DNA of 64,000 nt from Hoplostethus atlanticus (GCA_034670405.1 JAXDDX010000123.1:283501-347500); one strand, 5' to 3'; shown: positions 1 through 11,926, numbered from the stretch's first letter. Notes: a model not told the origin generated them from the letters alone. Numbers and translations: made by a program.

Positions 1-1190
1 TCTGAGGGGCAGTGGGTGGAGGAGCGGGGAGAGGAGTATGAAGTGGAGTGGTGGGGGGCAGGGGGAGCCACAGCTGGGGCTGTCTGGACAGCGGCTGGGG
101 CGTGGGCTAGGGCAGGGGCTGCAGCAGGGCCCTGAACCGAGGGAGGTGGCGGAGGAAGAGGAGCACCCATGGGAAGGTTGGGGTCATAGACAGGCATGGT
201 GGGTGGAGGTGGCAACTGCTGTTGCAATTGTTGTTGGTGCTGCAACTGCTGTTGCTGCTGTTGAAGCTGCTGTTGCTGTAATTGCTGCTGTTGAAGCTGC
301 TGTTGTAACTGCTGCTGTTGTTGGATGGTGTAGGGCGAGGTTGTCTCTTGCCTCATAACAATGCCCTGACTGGCAGGGTCCACCACTAGACAGGTAGCAG
401 CCTGCTGCTGCGGATCCAGGGGACGCCCATTAACATCAGTGTAGACAGGTTGACCAGTTGTCAAAGGTGGAGGCTCGTTGGCATACCGAGGAGACCCATG
501 CTCCACACCATAGTGAGCCGGAGACGGGTCTCGGGTGGGTATGCGTTGCTGGCCATCTGGCATCATCTTGACAACAGTGGCAGCAGCTACAGCACCAAGC
601 TCTCTATAAGCACGGTTCATCTCGTGAGCATTTGGAGGAGGCGGAGGAGGAGGGAGAGGGGATGGAGGGGCTGCTCTCCCTCCCTGACCCTGATCCCATG
701 CAGCGCGAGCCCCAGGGCTCATCCCAAAATGGGAGCCTGACCTGCTGAGTGGATGAGGGTGAGGCGGCAGGGGCTGATGTTCTGCCCGGTAAAAGCCCTC
801 TGGCGGGCGGGGAGTCATGGCCGGGTCGTGGGGATAATAGTCCTGATGTGGGATGGATCCTCGGTGAGCCATGGGTGTTCGTTCGTAGTGGTTGAGCTCT
901 GGCACAGAGCCCTTCCTTAGCCCCCTTGGGTCGTGTCGCTCGGCCTGTCCGTACAGAGAGTCTTGGTAGGAATATGGGTCGCGTTTCAAATCCAGGTCAG
1001 GGGGACGCACCCCCGGCAGAGGCTCGCTCCACCCTCCTCCCTCTCCATAGGACAGCGAGTTACGCCGGCCGGCTACTCTAGCTTGCTGCTCGTAGACACT
1101 CTCAGCCCTGTCCCACTGACCCTCATTACCACCCAACGTGTCCCAACTGTGGGAGCGGCCAAGACTCAACTGCTTGCTGGTGAGGAGCAT
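1..1190 (-). CDS. ctbp2: RIBEYE A-domain exon of ctbp2 (partial, runs off the left edge)
   Basis: This large exon reads open for 396 codons on the minus strand from ATG at 1190 to the window edge. It encodes the A domain of RIBEYE, the scaffold of synaptic ribbons in photoreceptors and hair cells, made from an alternative first exon of ctbp2. The N-terminus MLLTSKQLSLGRSHSWD matches the mammalian RIBEYE start in length and in the GRS(Q/H)SWD core. Further in, residues around 240-270 carry the A-domain segment VYTDVNGRPLD followed by ATCLVVDPASQG. The rest is rich in Pro, Tyr and Arg, with a Gln/Leu run (about positions 185-320) and Pro-rich stretches. The NAD-binding B domain shared with CtBP2 must lie beyond position 1. 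The start is uncertain, because a good splice acceptor (CACCAG) ends at 1177, inside the first codons. Teleosts have two RIBEYE genes and I cannot say which copy this is. Confidence 0.9.
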   Translation of the reverse strand, partial: MLLTSKQLSLGRSHSWDTLGGNEGQWDRAESVYEQQARVAGRRNSLSYGEGGGWSEPLPGVRPPDLDLKRDPYSYQDSLYGQAERHDPRGLRKGSVPELNHYERTPMAHRGSIPHQDYYPHDPAMTPRPPEGFYRAEHQPLPPHPHPLSRSGSHFGMSPGARAAWDQGQGGRAAPPSPLPPPPPPPNAHEMNRAYRELGAVAAATVVKMMPDGQQRIPTRDPSPAHYGVEHGSPRYANEPPPLTTGQPVYTDVNGRPLDPQQQAATCLVVDPASQGIVMRQETTSPYTIQQQQQLQQQLQQQQLQQQQLQQQQQQLQHQQQLQQQLPPPPTMPVYDPNLPMGAPLPPPPPSVQGPAAAPALAHAPAAVQTAPAVAPPAPHHSTSYSSPRSSTHCPS

Positions 1191-1894
1191 TGGATAAAAC
1201 AGAAAAAAAAAAGAGCGTTTACATGAAAAAAAAAAAATAAAAAAAAAAAATTGAGCTTGTTGCAGGTGTTCTCTTTCAAGTCTTCAGTTACAGAAACATC
1301 AAAAAATAGAATGGAGGAAGGGAGGAGGAGAACGAGCAGGGAAAAAAAATAAGATGAAGCAGGGTGTACCGTTTCACCTGATATCAGGTTGTAATATTTT
1401 CTGGGCTCTCCTCAGGTCCGCGCTATCAGGTGACTCCCCCTCGGATGGCAATCCTTCAATAATTAATCTCTGGTCATGCTGGCTCGTTGTGCGCAAGGAA
1501 AGGGGACACCAAACACAAACACACCACACACGGCAAAGGTAGCCCAACTACTCCATGGAAGACAAAGTGACAGGGTGCGCACTTGAGATGGCCACCAAAA
1601 AAAAAAAAACACACAACAAGAAAGAAGGGGATAGGTGGGGTTAGAGGTTGTGGTGGGCAGGGGCTTGTACTAATCCAGCAGGGTTTATCTCTCCCTTCTC
1701 TGGGACATTTTACTCGCTCTGCCGATTGCTATGAGGGATTACCTCTAAATAAAGCCTGTTTAATTCCACTGCCCACTATGACGTCATGTGAACCAGATAA
1801 AATCGTATCATCAACGGCGATGATGATGATGCCAATGATTAAGAGGGCAACCCCCCCACCACCCCACCCCACCCCGTCCTGAGGAGTCACTTAC
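1191..1894. other. Intronic or upstream stretch of RIBEYE; no gene seen
   Basis: This holds A/T homopolymer runs (1200-1250) that on the minus strand form a strong polypyrimidine tract before the RIBEYE exon. It also has a full palindromic CRE (TGACGTCA, 1779-1786). I see no coding exon here. Confidence 0.5.
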
Positions 1895-2100
1895 CTGGGG
1901 CTGATTGCGATGTCGTCAATAGGTTTCAGCACTCAGTCGGTTCACAATTTCACAGCAGCGGAGGAGGACCAACGGGGAGGGGAGGCGAGGCAAAGCGGAC
2001 AGGTCCATTGAATACAAATGAATACAGTTCTCGCCGCTAAGTCCCCCATGTGCTGTCAGTAAACATCAAATCCACTCTGATTGGAGACTAATCCTCCAGG
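1895..2100 (-). other. ctbp2: Probable 5' leader exon for the RIBEYE transcript
   Basis: A consensus splice donor (CCCCAG|GTAAGT) on the minus strand ends a possible exon at 1895, 705 bases upstream of the RIBEYE ATG. The right boundary is a guess. Just upstream on the minus strand lie a CCAAT box (2080-2084 on the plus strand as ATTGG) and a GGATTA motif (TAATCC at 2089-2094), the core bound by OTX/CRX factors. The exon has one ATG, but its frame stops quickly, so I treat it as untranslated leader. Joined to the acceptor at 1176 it would read in frame into the A domain, but with no upstream ATG after the last stop. Confidence 0.4.
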
Positions 2101-3262
2101 CCCCGTGCTAGCAGCAGAGCTACAAACGCAACGGCTTGCTGCCCAACTTACTCTGAAATGTCCTTGATGCTTCTGTGGCACGCACTGTAACTGCCCCCAC
2201 TCTTCTTTATTCTGGATGACCCAAAGCAACATTAAACAGACGTGGATTGCATGGCTACTGCAGGATGCTTAGTAAAAGAAACATGCAAAAACTAGGTCGT
2301 GGAGACTAAAATAAAATGAACCAATGATATGTCCAAAAAGTTACAACTTCCTTATTCTTTTATTGGTCCGTATGTATTCTCTCTTGCTTTTTGCTGTCAG
2401 CAAAATCACCTTCCCTCTTCCTCCCCCTCCTGATCCCCTTCACTCAGAGAGGCTCCATAATCTGGATTTGCCCCTTTGCAGAGAAGAGCAAGACACAGCA
2501 GTTAATCTTAAGCACCTTACAACCTTTGCCTTACAAAAAGCACTGCGCTTTTTTAAAAAAATTATTATTCTACACACTGCCATAGTGAAATAAGCCCTTT
2601 GCTATAATGGCCCCACAAAAATATAATTAATTAAATGGACATGCATGTGAACTAGCATTTTTTTTGTGTTACTACTAAGCCCTACATGAAAATAAAATGA
2701 ATACCAGAGATGTATCTTCTATCACTATGTCTAGACCCTCATCCCCTAGCTGGTAGGACACACACAGGACACACCTACCTACTTGCCAGTCTCCCTTCGT
2801 GTCACTGTAGCTGACACCTGATCCCCGCTGTAGAGGTTCCATGTTTACTAATGCATGAAAACATGATGTACAATGAGGAAGGATCCACTTCCATCAACCC
2901 GACTCTCAGAACAGCCAATACATGTTTTAGGCTGTGATCAACCTCTCACACGAGCACGTTGAGAAATGATACTGTATAGCTTACGCTGAGCCTTTGGGAA
3001 ACCGTACGGGACTGTCAGTCGCTGGCACTAAAATCTTGTTGAATCACAGTTGCATCATTAGAGTAGATGAATAGAGTAGAGATCAAAAAGGAGCAGAGTT
3101 GTTGAAGTGCCACCTCTGCTGTTTGCACGGGATGACAGGAAAAGAGGGATTGACGGGGGCTCCGATTGTGTAGATGACTGTGCGCTGGTCAGAGGAACCT
3201 AACTTAGCTCGACACAAGGAAATGAAAATGGGAGGGAGGCAGAAACAAGCCAACAGTAAAGA
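2101..3262. other. Non-coding sequence upstream of RIBEYE
   Basis: The stretch includes the CCAAT/OTX-type sequence at its left end and otherwise AT-rich single-copy-looking DNA. The short open frames on both strands show no recognisable protein. If ctbp2 transcription starts upstream of 9577, this is intron. Confidence 0.5.
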
Positions 3263-3860
3263 TTAAAGGAGAATTCCGGGATTTTTAAACCTGGCCTCTA
3301 TATCCACAAAATCGCCTGTTATACTGCAAAATAGGTCCAAAAAGTTTCGGAAATTGCTCCGGTAGATCGGCTCATTGCACATTTCCGAACTGTGCCAACA
3401 AAATGTTGAGGAAGACTTCGCGCAGCTTTCATAGAATACCTTTGTCAGGTTTCTACCGTCCTCTTCCTGCAACAAGTGAACCCTCTCGCTTTCATAGACT
3501 ACCTTTGTCCACCGTCCATTTCAGAGCGGGACTTCTCCTTGAGCTAGACTTTAGTTTTCTAGTTAAAGAAAGGTATATTTCTGTAGCGATCCTTTCAGTA
3601 ATGTTGTCGGACCCTTGTCAGACACACAAATAACAATCTGAGCCCATCAGTGGCAAAATCAAGTACTTTTAGTGGACGTACTTTGACCGCGCGCACTTGC
3701 CCCTACAGATTACATTGCAGCTATTGAGCCCGTTTCGCGACTGCCTGACTGAGCCGATCTACCAGAGCAATTCCGAACCTTTTTGGACCTATTTTGCGGT
3801 ATAATAGGCGATTTTGTGGATATAGAGGCCAGGTTTAAAAATCCCGGAATTCTCCTTTAA
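3263..3860. mobile_element. Non-autonomous piggyBac-type element with long terminal inverted repeats
   Basis: About 115 bases at each end are inverted copies with only a few mismatches (3263-3381 against 3742-3860). Both ends begin with AGGAGAATTCCGGG and are flanked by TTAA (3263-3266 and 3857-3860), the target-site duplication of the piggyBac superfamily. The roughly 590-base element has no transposase frame, so it is a MITE-like passenger that would need an enzyme from elsewhere. The family assignment rests on the TTAA duplication only. Confidence 0.75.
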
Positions 3861-5150
3861 CTATGAAATAAAAAGCTTAGGGTTTGAAAAAACCATTAAC
3901 CATAACCATTTATCTGTCGTACAGTCTATCCAATTTTATCATTTCATTTAAAACATTTTCATAGAGAATGAAATCTAACGAAAAATCACTAATTTCCAAA
4001 TATGAAACAGTCTTTGTATGAAGGCTTCCATTAGTCTATCTGGCAGTGAGGTTCACAGAAACTGTCCTCAGTTCAACAGACTTGAAAAAAAGCTTCCTAG
4101 TTAGTTTGAGGAGAAATTGTTCTGACCTTTCTGCCAACACACACACACACACACACACACAGACATAAGTGCTCCCACAAATCCACGTCAAGGAAGGGCA
4201 ACAGCCTGTAAACGTGATCTTTTCTCTTCTCTCTCCTAACCTCGGCTTCTCCTCTCATTACTCGCTCTAACTTGGCTCTCAAGAGAGATTGGCTCTCAGT
4301 GTAGGTGGCAGAGGTGTGTGTACTCAGGCCTCGCAGATCTAATGCTAACACGAAAGCAAATCGCCGAGTTCTGTTTGTCTCAAACTAAACACTGTTTGAC
4401 TTTCAAATTCTAAATGTTCCTCCATTTGCCATACTTGCCAGACTATGCACACAAAGCCAGATTCACTGTAACAGAGGGATTTAGGAATTAAGCTGGGGAT
4501 TTTAGAACAAATATAATACCGCCCCAGCAGAAGCTTATAAAGACTTTACATTGAATAAGATTGTAGTGGTGAAACATTCAAAAGGACCGCAACATATGGA
4601 AAACATAGGCGAAATAAAACGCCAGTAAAGGCACTATAATGTAGTGCAGGACTCTTTCAGCTGCTAATAGACTTCTGTAGAAATATGTCTTTTTTTGCAG
4701 TTTCCACAAGACAAAACACCACTGTTCATCATAGTCTGGTGTAATGTATCTTAGTCCTTCACAGGATTTGACAGCTTTCCTTGTATTCAGCTGCACAGAG
4801 AGGCGATCTAGGTGTGACCAGGCAATGGTGTTGGCTGCGAGTGAAAGACTCAGTCAGTCAGATATGTGGCTAATCTGGCGTCATGTTAATAAACCCCCTA
4901 CGTCTCCCTGTAACCCAGCCCCTTCGGTCCCTGCCTCCACATCAATAATGCAGCTAATCCAGCGAGAGAACCAGAGATGAGTGGTGTTGTGGGTCAACTC
5001 ATGTGTACGTGTGTGTGTGTGTGTGTGTGCTTGTGCGTGCGTCTTTTCACTGTGTAATGTAATGTTGAGTGTCTTTGAGGTGGAGGTTCACATGCAATAA
5101 GCCCATTTGAAATTTGCTCCCACTCACACTCAGCCATCCATCCACCCACT

Positions 5151-5185
<35 letters not shown>

Positions 5186-7986
5186 GGGCCTGCACTGAGC
5201 CTTTTGACCCTGTTCTGCTCGTCTTCTGACATGCAAGGGGGGGGCAGCGGTGGCTATGGTGCGGCGTTAATGTCCCTTTTCATTCAGACAAGCCAACCAC
5301 CACTAAAGCAATAGCCTTGGTCAGACGGGCATACATGAATAAAGGCCACCGCTAACTCGCAGGGAATATACCGCACTGCAACAGGAATAAAAACAACTGC
5401 CTCCCGTAGTCTGATGCGTCACGTATCCAAGGCATGATGTGAATGCTAAACACACATTGACTTATGCATGAGCTCGGGCGACTAACTGGATATGGGATTA
5501 CAATGCCTGTACACTGTAAGGAATATGGCTGTCAGACACATCGTAATGCACATTAAACAGGCAGCGTGTACGTTGCTGCCTGTTACGTGAGTCCAACAGG
5601 ATTATTCTTATCGGAGCAGATCTCCATTGAGACTAAATGGATTGTAAAATGGAAGGTTGATGGCATTCAAGCTAGTACTTATCTAAATGACAATCATTGT
5701 GTTGCAAAACCCCCCCAGCTGTAACTCTGTAGATCTAAGAAGTCAGTTACAAGAGAGACCCCTCTACCCGCAATCCATCTCTTTCCACTGCCTCCCATCA
5801 CCACCCTTTCCAAACCATCCCACTCCAGTCGCTGGCCGGGGCCAGACACGCCACAGGTCGTTATAATGTTTAGTTTTTGTAGTGGAAGATTTCACTTTGA
5901 AATTTAAATTTTCCTGGAATTCCTTTTCCAAGATCCGGTGACCGCGGTGGCTCGCGCCAGCTCAGGCAAAAAGCAAACGCAGACACTGGTTACAAATTGT
6001 CTAGAAATCGTAAAAAGAAAAAAGGAAATTCTGCTTTTATTCAAAGTAGACACACACTCTCAATAACACAAACACATTTCAGTTTGACACGAGTGATTAT
6101 GAGAATTTGATTAGTGCAAGAAGAAACTGGATCACCCTCCTGTTCCTCTGTCAGCCCCGTGGCCCTCTGGACAGTCCATCCCCCCAAACACTTCGTACCC
6201 AATTTCCTTTCCTTTCTCACCCCCCCCGGTTCTCTCCCCGCCTCTCCACAAAGCCTATAAAGGGGTCGTGGGTTTTGGCGAGGAGCCTGGAACACACCCG
6301 CGAGAGGGGGAGCTGGGGGTGGGGGGGGGGGGGGCAAACGCAGAAACTGCTCCGATGATTTCATACCACAACTGGATGCCAGAGGCTGGGGTGGGCTGGG
6401 GGGGGATGGAAGCGGAGAAGTGGTTGCATTAGGGCCCTGGGTCTGTGTTGAAAGGCTCGGGCTGGGGAGGCTGGCATCAGGACAACCCTCGCTTCCTGCC
6501 ACAGCCTCCCTTGGTGGCCTCTCTGTTTAATATGAAGTGTTTTGCTAGAATAGCTGGCGAACGTGCACTTACAGGTCAGTTAACTGTGACAACGTGCATT
6601 ATTTGCAGTCTAAATGTGACACTATTTTAGCTCGACTGGGTGCGTCGTTCATTGCGTGTTTGTAACCTCCCGTTCCGCTTCTGCGTCTCGCGCGACAAAA
6701 CAGACGCCATGACAAAATGAACATATTTATTTATTTAACTAAAAACACTTTGAATCTTAATGACAAATTCCACTACCCCACCTTGTGGTGTTTCCACCCA
6801 AGCACAGATGTACGGCTTGTAAATCAACATTCAGAAACAGGCTGTCGCCGCGACCCCGTTCACGGTGCGGCGCCGCTCACATCCCATCTCAGCCCAGATC
6901 AGTCAGTTAGCTCTGGCTAAACGACGGTGGCAACGACTTCTGCTGCTGCCCAAGCCAATACATGCTGGGTACACAGATGGAGCAGACAGAAGGAGAGAGA
7001 GCGAGAGAGAGAGAGAGAGATGGAGAGGGAGAAAGAGAGAGAGAGTGAGAAAATGAGGGAGAAAGGGAGAAAGGAAGAGAGAGACTGATGCTCTCAACAG
7101 ATGTTTGCCACAGTCTCCTTATTGTGGCTACACACTCTTTGGCCCTTTATCAAACACACAAAAGAAGGACCAATTGCACCCGGTACAATTTGAAAGCCGA
7201 CATCAAACCCAAGCGCGATGCCGTTAACGCCGCGCTTAGCAGAGGGATGCATGTGGGAACTTGCACAGAACAATTCAAACTTCAATTACCAGCAAAACTA
7301 ACTTGGCTATCTTGGCGGTTTTGACCTTACAAGTCTCAGTTTTAAACCGCAAAAAATGCAAGTTGAAAGCAAAGGATGGTGAATCACAGAGCGCCGGATG
7401 TGCCCAATGGTAACACACAGTCACACAGTCACACACAGTTCCAGTACAATCTACATTCCTGGGCCGTGACTACTTTTGATAGGAGTAAACACGCACACAC
7501 ACACTTAGAAATGAGAACCATTACGAATTCATTCAGGCGGCAGACACGGCTCGGTTAACCACTCGTCACCACGCTTAAAGATGTAATCACTGCACTCCGC
7601 CGTGAAAAACAAGTATTGGATTGACACGGCAGAAGATAGATGGAGATTGGGCAAGCTTCTCTCTATTTCCATCATCTTCTTCTTCACATCTGTAACATTC
7701 TTGTTTTTGTTATTACAACTGACATGAACGTTGATTTCCATTTCACACCTCGGCCCCGCAACTCCGTTTATAGATAAAGTGGGTGGCTTCAACGTTACGG
7801 CGCAGAACGCTCCATGCCTCTGGTTTAGAAACATATGGTTGAACAAATCCACTGCTGCTGTGATTCACCACCCTCTGATTTAACTTCCTCGATATGAATC
7901 ACCGACTTATTCACATTTTTAAGAGCAGCAGCGGTGACTAACTGCAGCAGGAAGAAAAAAAAAATCCACCATTATCCTTGGTAGAG

Positions 7987-8005
7987 TGACGTCATTGTTT
8001 ATAAG
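7987..8005 (+). promoter_or_regulatory. CRE plus TATA-like sequence inside the ctbp2 intron
   Basis: A complete palindromic CRE (TGACGTCA, 7987-7994) is followed six bases later by TATAAG (8000-8005). The pairing resembles a small promoter on the plus strand. No convincing open frame follows, so it may be chance or drive a non-coding or antisense transcript. Confidence 0.25.
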
Positions 8006-8805
8006 CGCAGGAGACACGGATGTTGGTGAGGCTGTCGGTGGTACGAGCAGGGCAGGAAACAGAATAGACTGTTTTATGGTGTTTATTATATTGGCCTCTG
8101 AGAGGGTGCGCAGCCATTCTCCTTGTGTGAAAAGAAACGGGAAAAGTGTTTCCCAGCTATTAGCGTTAGCGGTTTGGAGAGGTTTTGGGATGCCACATGT
8201 GGCTCTCGTTCCCTCGGTAGAGGATACGAGGGGGGGAAAAAGAATCAGCTACAGGTCTCTTGTAATCTCAATGGAATTATCCTTAGAGATGAACAGGAGG
8301 AGAAGGCTGGGCTGCTGAGGAGTTGTCATGTGAAATATTTGCACGTGATGAAGAAATTCCTGTGGTTACTCTTGTTTCCTTTACACAAGAGGAGAAAACG
8401 AGGAGAAAACACACACACACACACACACAGACACATACTTGGTGATTCAGTAGCACTGGTCAAAGAAAAAAAAAACGAGTGAGTAAAAGACAGAAAAGAA
8501 AATCTCTTCCTTTGTCTCTCTCTCTCTAACACACACAAAAAAATCAATCCCACTATAATCAAGGGTTCTGAGGAGTGCTTCACTTTATTACCAACTCCCT
8601 GCTTCATCTCTCCGGCAATCTGGAAACATCAAACTGGAGTCTCTCATAAAGCCATCAACCCACTCCCAACCTCCTCTCTCATCCCGACACCTCCCAACCC
8701 CAACAGCAAGCCTTGTGTTCTCCCTCTCGCTTTCTCACTCTCTCACAGCCTTCAAAGCAGCAGCTTGGAGCCTGGGCTGGTCCCCAAGGCTCCCTTTGAC
8801 TGACA

Positions 8806-8806
<1 letters not shown>

Positions 8807-8875
<69 letters not shown>
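8807..8875. repeat. (CA)n microsatellite
   Basis: About 34 uninterrupted CA units. Nearby is a GT tract (8996-9022). Several small open frames on both strands are only translations of this repeat. Confidence 0.97.
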
Positions 8876-8878
<3 letters not shown>

Positions 8879-9375
8879 AGGCTTTTCACTGAGGTTCACT
8901 GTTGGAAAATGCATTGTGTTAGTACACACCTCCATAACAGTAGACTGAGTCAATAATGACGATAAGTAAGTGATTCATGTGAGTCATCTTATGCATTGTG
9001 TGTGTGTGTGTGTGTGTGTGTCTGAGATGGAGTGAATGTATGTGCCATCAGCAACTATTGATCTTATGTACCTGTCACAACAGCGATGTGAGTTGTGCAG
9101 TGTTGTTGATGTAGGAAACAGCAGCGTGTCACATATAAACATCCATGTTTCCATCAGGGGAAAGGCTATACCGTAAGCGTGTGGGACTTGAACACACTCT
9201 TGAACACAGCGAAGGAGAGGGGTACAAGCATCCCTCGACTCGACGCAAACAATTTCCAGTGACAGGCAAATGTGGAACCAGCATTTCCATTCTACATAGC
9301 ACAGAAAAGGAAAGGGGGAAAGCTAGAAAGGAAGGAGGAGAAAACAGAAGAGAAGAGGAGAGAAGTCTGTCTCAC

Positions 9376-9577
9376 CCTCACAGATCCTGTCCAGCCGCTG
9401 GCGCTTCACTTTGTGTTTGTCCGCCAGAGCCATCCTGTAGCAGCTTGAGGTGCTCTCTCTCTCCTCTCTTGATTTTCTACCCCCCTCTCTTCCTTTACAC
9501 TCTCAAATTCCCCAATCCACAGGAAGATAGCTGGCCGATCCAGAAAGCCCTACAGGGCCCGCTTTGACGTTTCACAC
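9376..9577 (-). CDS. ctbp2: First coding exon of CtBP2 (corepressor isoform)
   Basis: The coding part is 9376-9433 and encodes MALADKHKVKRQRLDRICE plus one base of the next codon. This is nearly identical to the N-terminus of human CtBP2 (MALVDKHKVKRQRLDRICE), the segment that RIBEYE replaces with its A domain. The minus-strand exon starts after the acceptor TTTCAG (exon begins 9577), has 144 bases of 5' untranslated sequence, and ends at a GTGAGA donor. CtBP2 is an NADH-sensing transcriptional corepressor of the 2-hydroxyacid dehydrogenase fold. The Lys/Arg-rich segment coded here is, in mammals, linked to nuclear retention and acetylation. The exon lies 8.2 kb upstream of the RIBEYE exon, so the RIBEYE exon sits in the CtBP2 first coding intron. 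The remaining CtBP2 exons are outside the window. Confidence 0.93.
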
Positions 9578-11901
9578 CTGAAATAGCAATGAAAAAAAAA
9601 TCACAAGACACAAAGATTATTTTAACAGTATTAGCAGTATGTTTCATATTAATGTGGCTATTCATATTTATGTGTGAAAACCATGTAACTTCAGTTTGGG
9701 CATTTTTTTATATTTGTTTGTTGAATTTAAAGGTCAATGCTCATTTATATGCTGAGAAAGTCTGATGACCCTCAGTCTGAAAAACTCATTATATGATTAA
9801 AAAATTTTTTTTAAAATACAAGGTTGTTTGTCTGACAGCAGTTTTCTCTGTGCCCAAACCTTAGAGACTCTGATTGAATTGGCTTGCAAAATCTGATCCA
9901 GAGGAAAGACATTTGCCTTGCAGATAGACTACCCTCCACTAGAGGGAGCCTTGTCTCAGAGAGCTAAAGAGTACCATCTGATTCTGCTGGGGAATGTCAC
10001 TCCTCGAAGCCCCCAAATGAATGAAACATGCCAAACCAGACAAACACAGAGTAAACAAGTAAATGAGCCGTTTCACTAATCGTTTGTGTTGCTCTGTATA
10101 TGATGTGCTTGTAAAGAGCGATCTTTTATTTGGTTTCTGCCGAAGCCTAACGGGGAAAACACAGTTTTTGGGGGGAAGGCAGACGGACTGAGATAAACAG
10201 GGACAGACACACAACCATGCAAGCATGCACACACACAGGCAAATAAATACACTCTCTCATACTCTCTCTCTCTCTCTCGCTCTCTCTCTCCATAGACACA
10301 TGCTGTACACACACACACACACACACACCCTAAGGGCAGCAAAGTCACACAAAGGAATGTGGGTCAGTTAGTCAGCAGATGGAAGGAGGTTGTATCAGCA
10401 AAATAAAGAAACAAGGGGAGGGGAATAAGGGGGAGAGGAAAGTACTAGAAAAACAACATCTAACAGGATGAAGTACAGTGCCTCGATTTCATCCTCCCAC
10501 CATTTTCTCTCTTGCAGTAATTAGGCTAGCAATCATTATCCAATCACAGCCATTGATAAATCCAGTGCCATCTCACGTTACCACCATCTCTCTATGTATC
10601 CCTCCATTATCCAGACCAATTGTTCACAAAGCGGCCAACAAATAAAGCAACAAAAAGTCTTTGTATTAGTAATGGCTTATCTTTATTGTACAGGTTCACC
10701 CTAGGGCCCAATACTGACAGATACACTATGTGTCTTTCCTCAACAAAACAAAACAGGCTCCCTCACATCAGTTGTGCTTCAGCTTCCCTCCTCCATAAGG
10801 AAAACCTTTCAGCCAAAGAACAAGACCCACATGTGGGAGTCAGAGAAGAAGTGATTGAGCAAGAAGGAAATCAGGAAACAACAGTGAGGGCGGGGGGAGG
10901 TAAGCCTCCTTGGCTATGAATAGACGATAGGAGATATGCATGGGCATCTTTGCCTCTGTGCTGCAGAGCGGCAAGAGGATAGGCCATGATGAGAGCATCT
11001 GACCATCTGATATTAAAACAAGTGAAAACTAGCAGAGGGCTGGTTGAAAGCTTGACACAGGAGAGCGTATGGGTGGATAATGCAATATTGTTTTTCATTA
11101 GCTGCACTGAGGTTGTTATATGCACTAGTTTTTATTTAATTTGATGGCTTGGTTGAAGCTAAACAAAGGTATGGCGGCTTCATTTCAAGCAAAAACAAAC
11201 CTTAATTTGAGTCTTTCAAAGTAAAAGATAATAGGCCAACAATATTAAATTACAGAAATGAAGTAGAGGATAGATAGCCAGAAGCAAACAGCCTGTACAC
11301 AGTGAGCATAGCATATATGTACTTGTCTTTCTCTCATCCTGATCACTCTATAACATGTCCCAGTTATGTCCCAAACTGAAATTACATGCACTGGATACAA
11401 ACATGAAACATTTATCCTCTGCATACGAGCCAACCATGGTTGCCCATTATGAATAATTCAAGGATTTCTCTCAAGCTTAAGTTATGTCTCATTGTAATTG
11501 CTTTTAGACAACTTGTAGCAGTCCATTTATGGGCCTCAACACTTTATAAAATGGCATAAAATGATTAAAACACATTGCAGTTAACAACAGGTAAGCTGCA
11601 GTACAATGGGGACAATGGGGACAAAGAAAAGGCATATTCCAACACGTCACACCTGATAAACCATTTGCAATGAGTGGCACATCAATAAACACACACAAAC
11701 ACAGCCCAGCATCCCTACAGATATTCAATCTGTCTCAAGAGCCGACCGGCGTGCCACAAACACAAACACAGTCACTCCATTTTAAGGTTTGATGAGCGAC
11801 TAGACAATGAAGAGAATAAACCAGCAATAACAGCTTTATCTACAACTATCATCACAGCTCAAGGCCTGCTAACTTGGCTAGCTGCTATGTTCAATCTTAA
11901 A

Positions 11902-11926
11902 GAATTCCCCCCCGGGATCATTAAAG

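Larger units (their letters stand above)
3861..9375. other. Intron between the CtBP2 and RIBEYE first exons
   Basis: Contents seen: CA/GT repeats (4138-4163, 5012-5030, 5153-5184, 8410-8430, 8807-8875, 8996-9022), a GA-rich tract (6990-7085), and G-rich runs near 6320 and 6400. A CpG-richer patch lies at 6640-6930. A CRE followed by a TATA-like sequence (7987-8005) could be a promoter on the plus strand. No coding exon is recognised. The Pro-rich open frame near 6041-6502 looks like a composition artefact. Confidence 0.5.

Noticed and set aside
1894-2040. ATG near 2008 as a RIBEYE start
   Set aside because: Its frame hits a stop before the donor at 1895 and does not continue into the A domain.
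6041-6502. 153-codon Pro-rich minus-strand frame inside the ctbp2 intron
   Set aside because: Composition-driven, crosses a G homopolymer, no splice context or family match.
9145-9567. 140-codon plus-strand frame
   Set aside because: Antisense shadow of the CtBP2 first coding exon and its leader.
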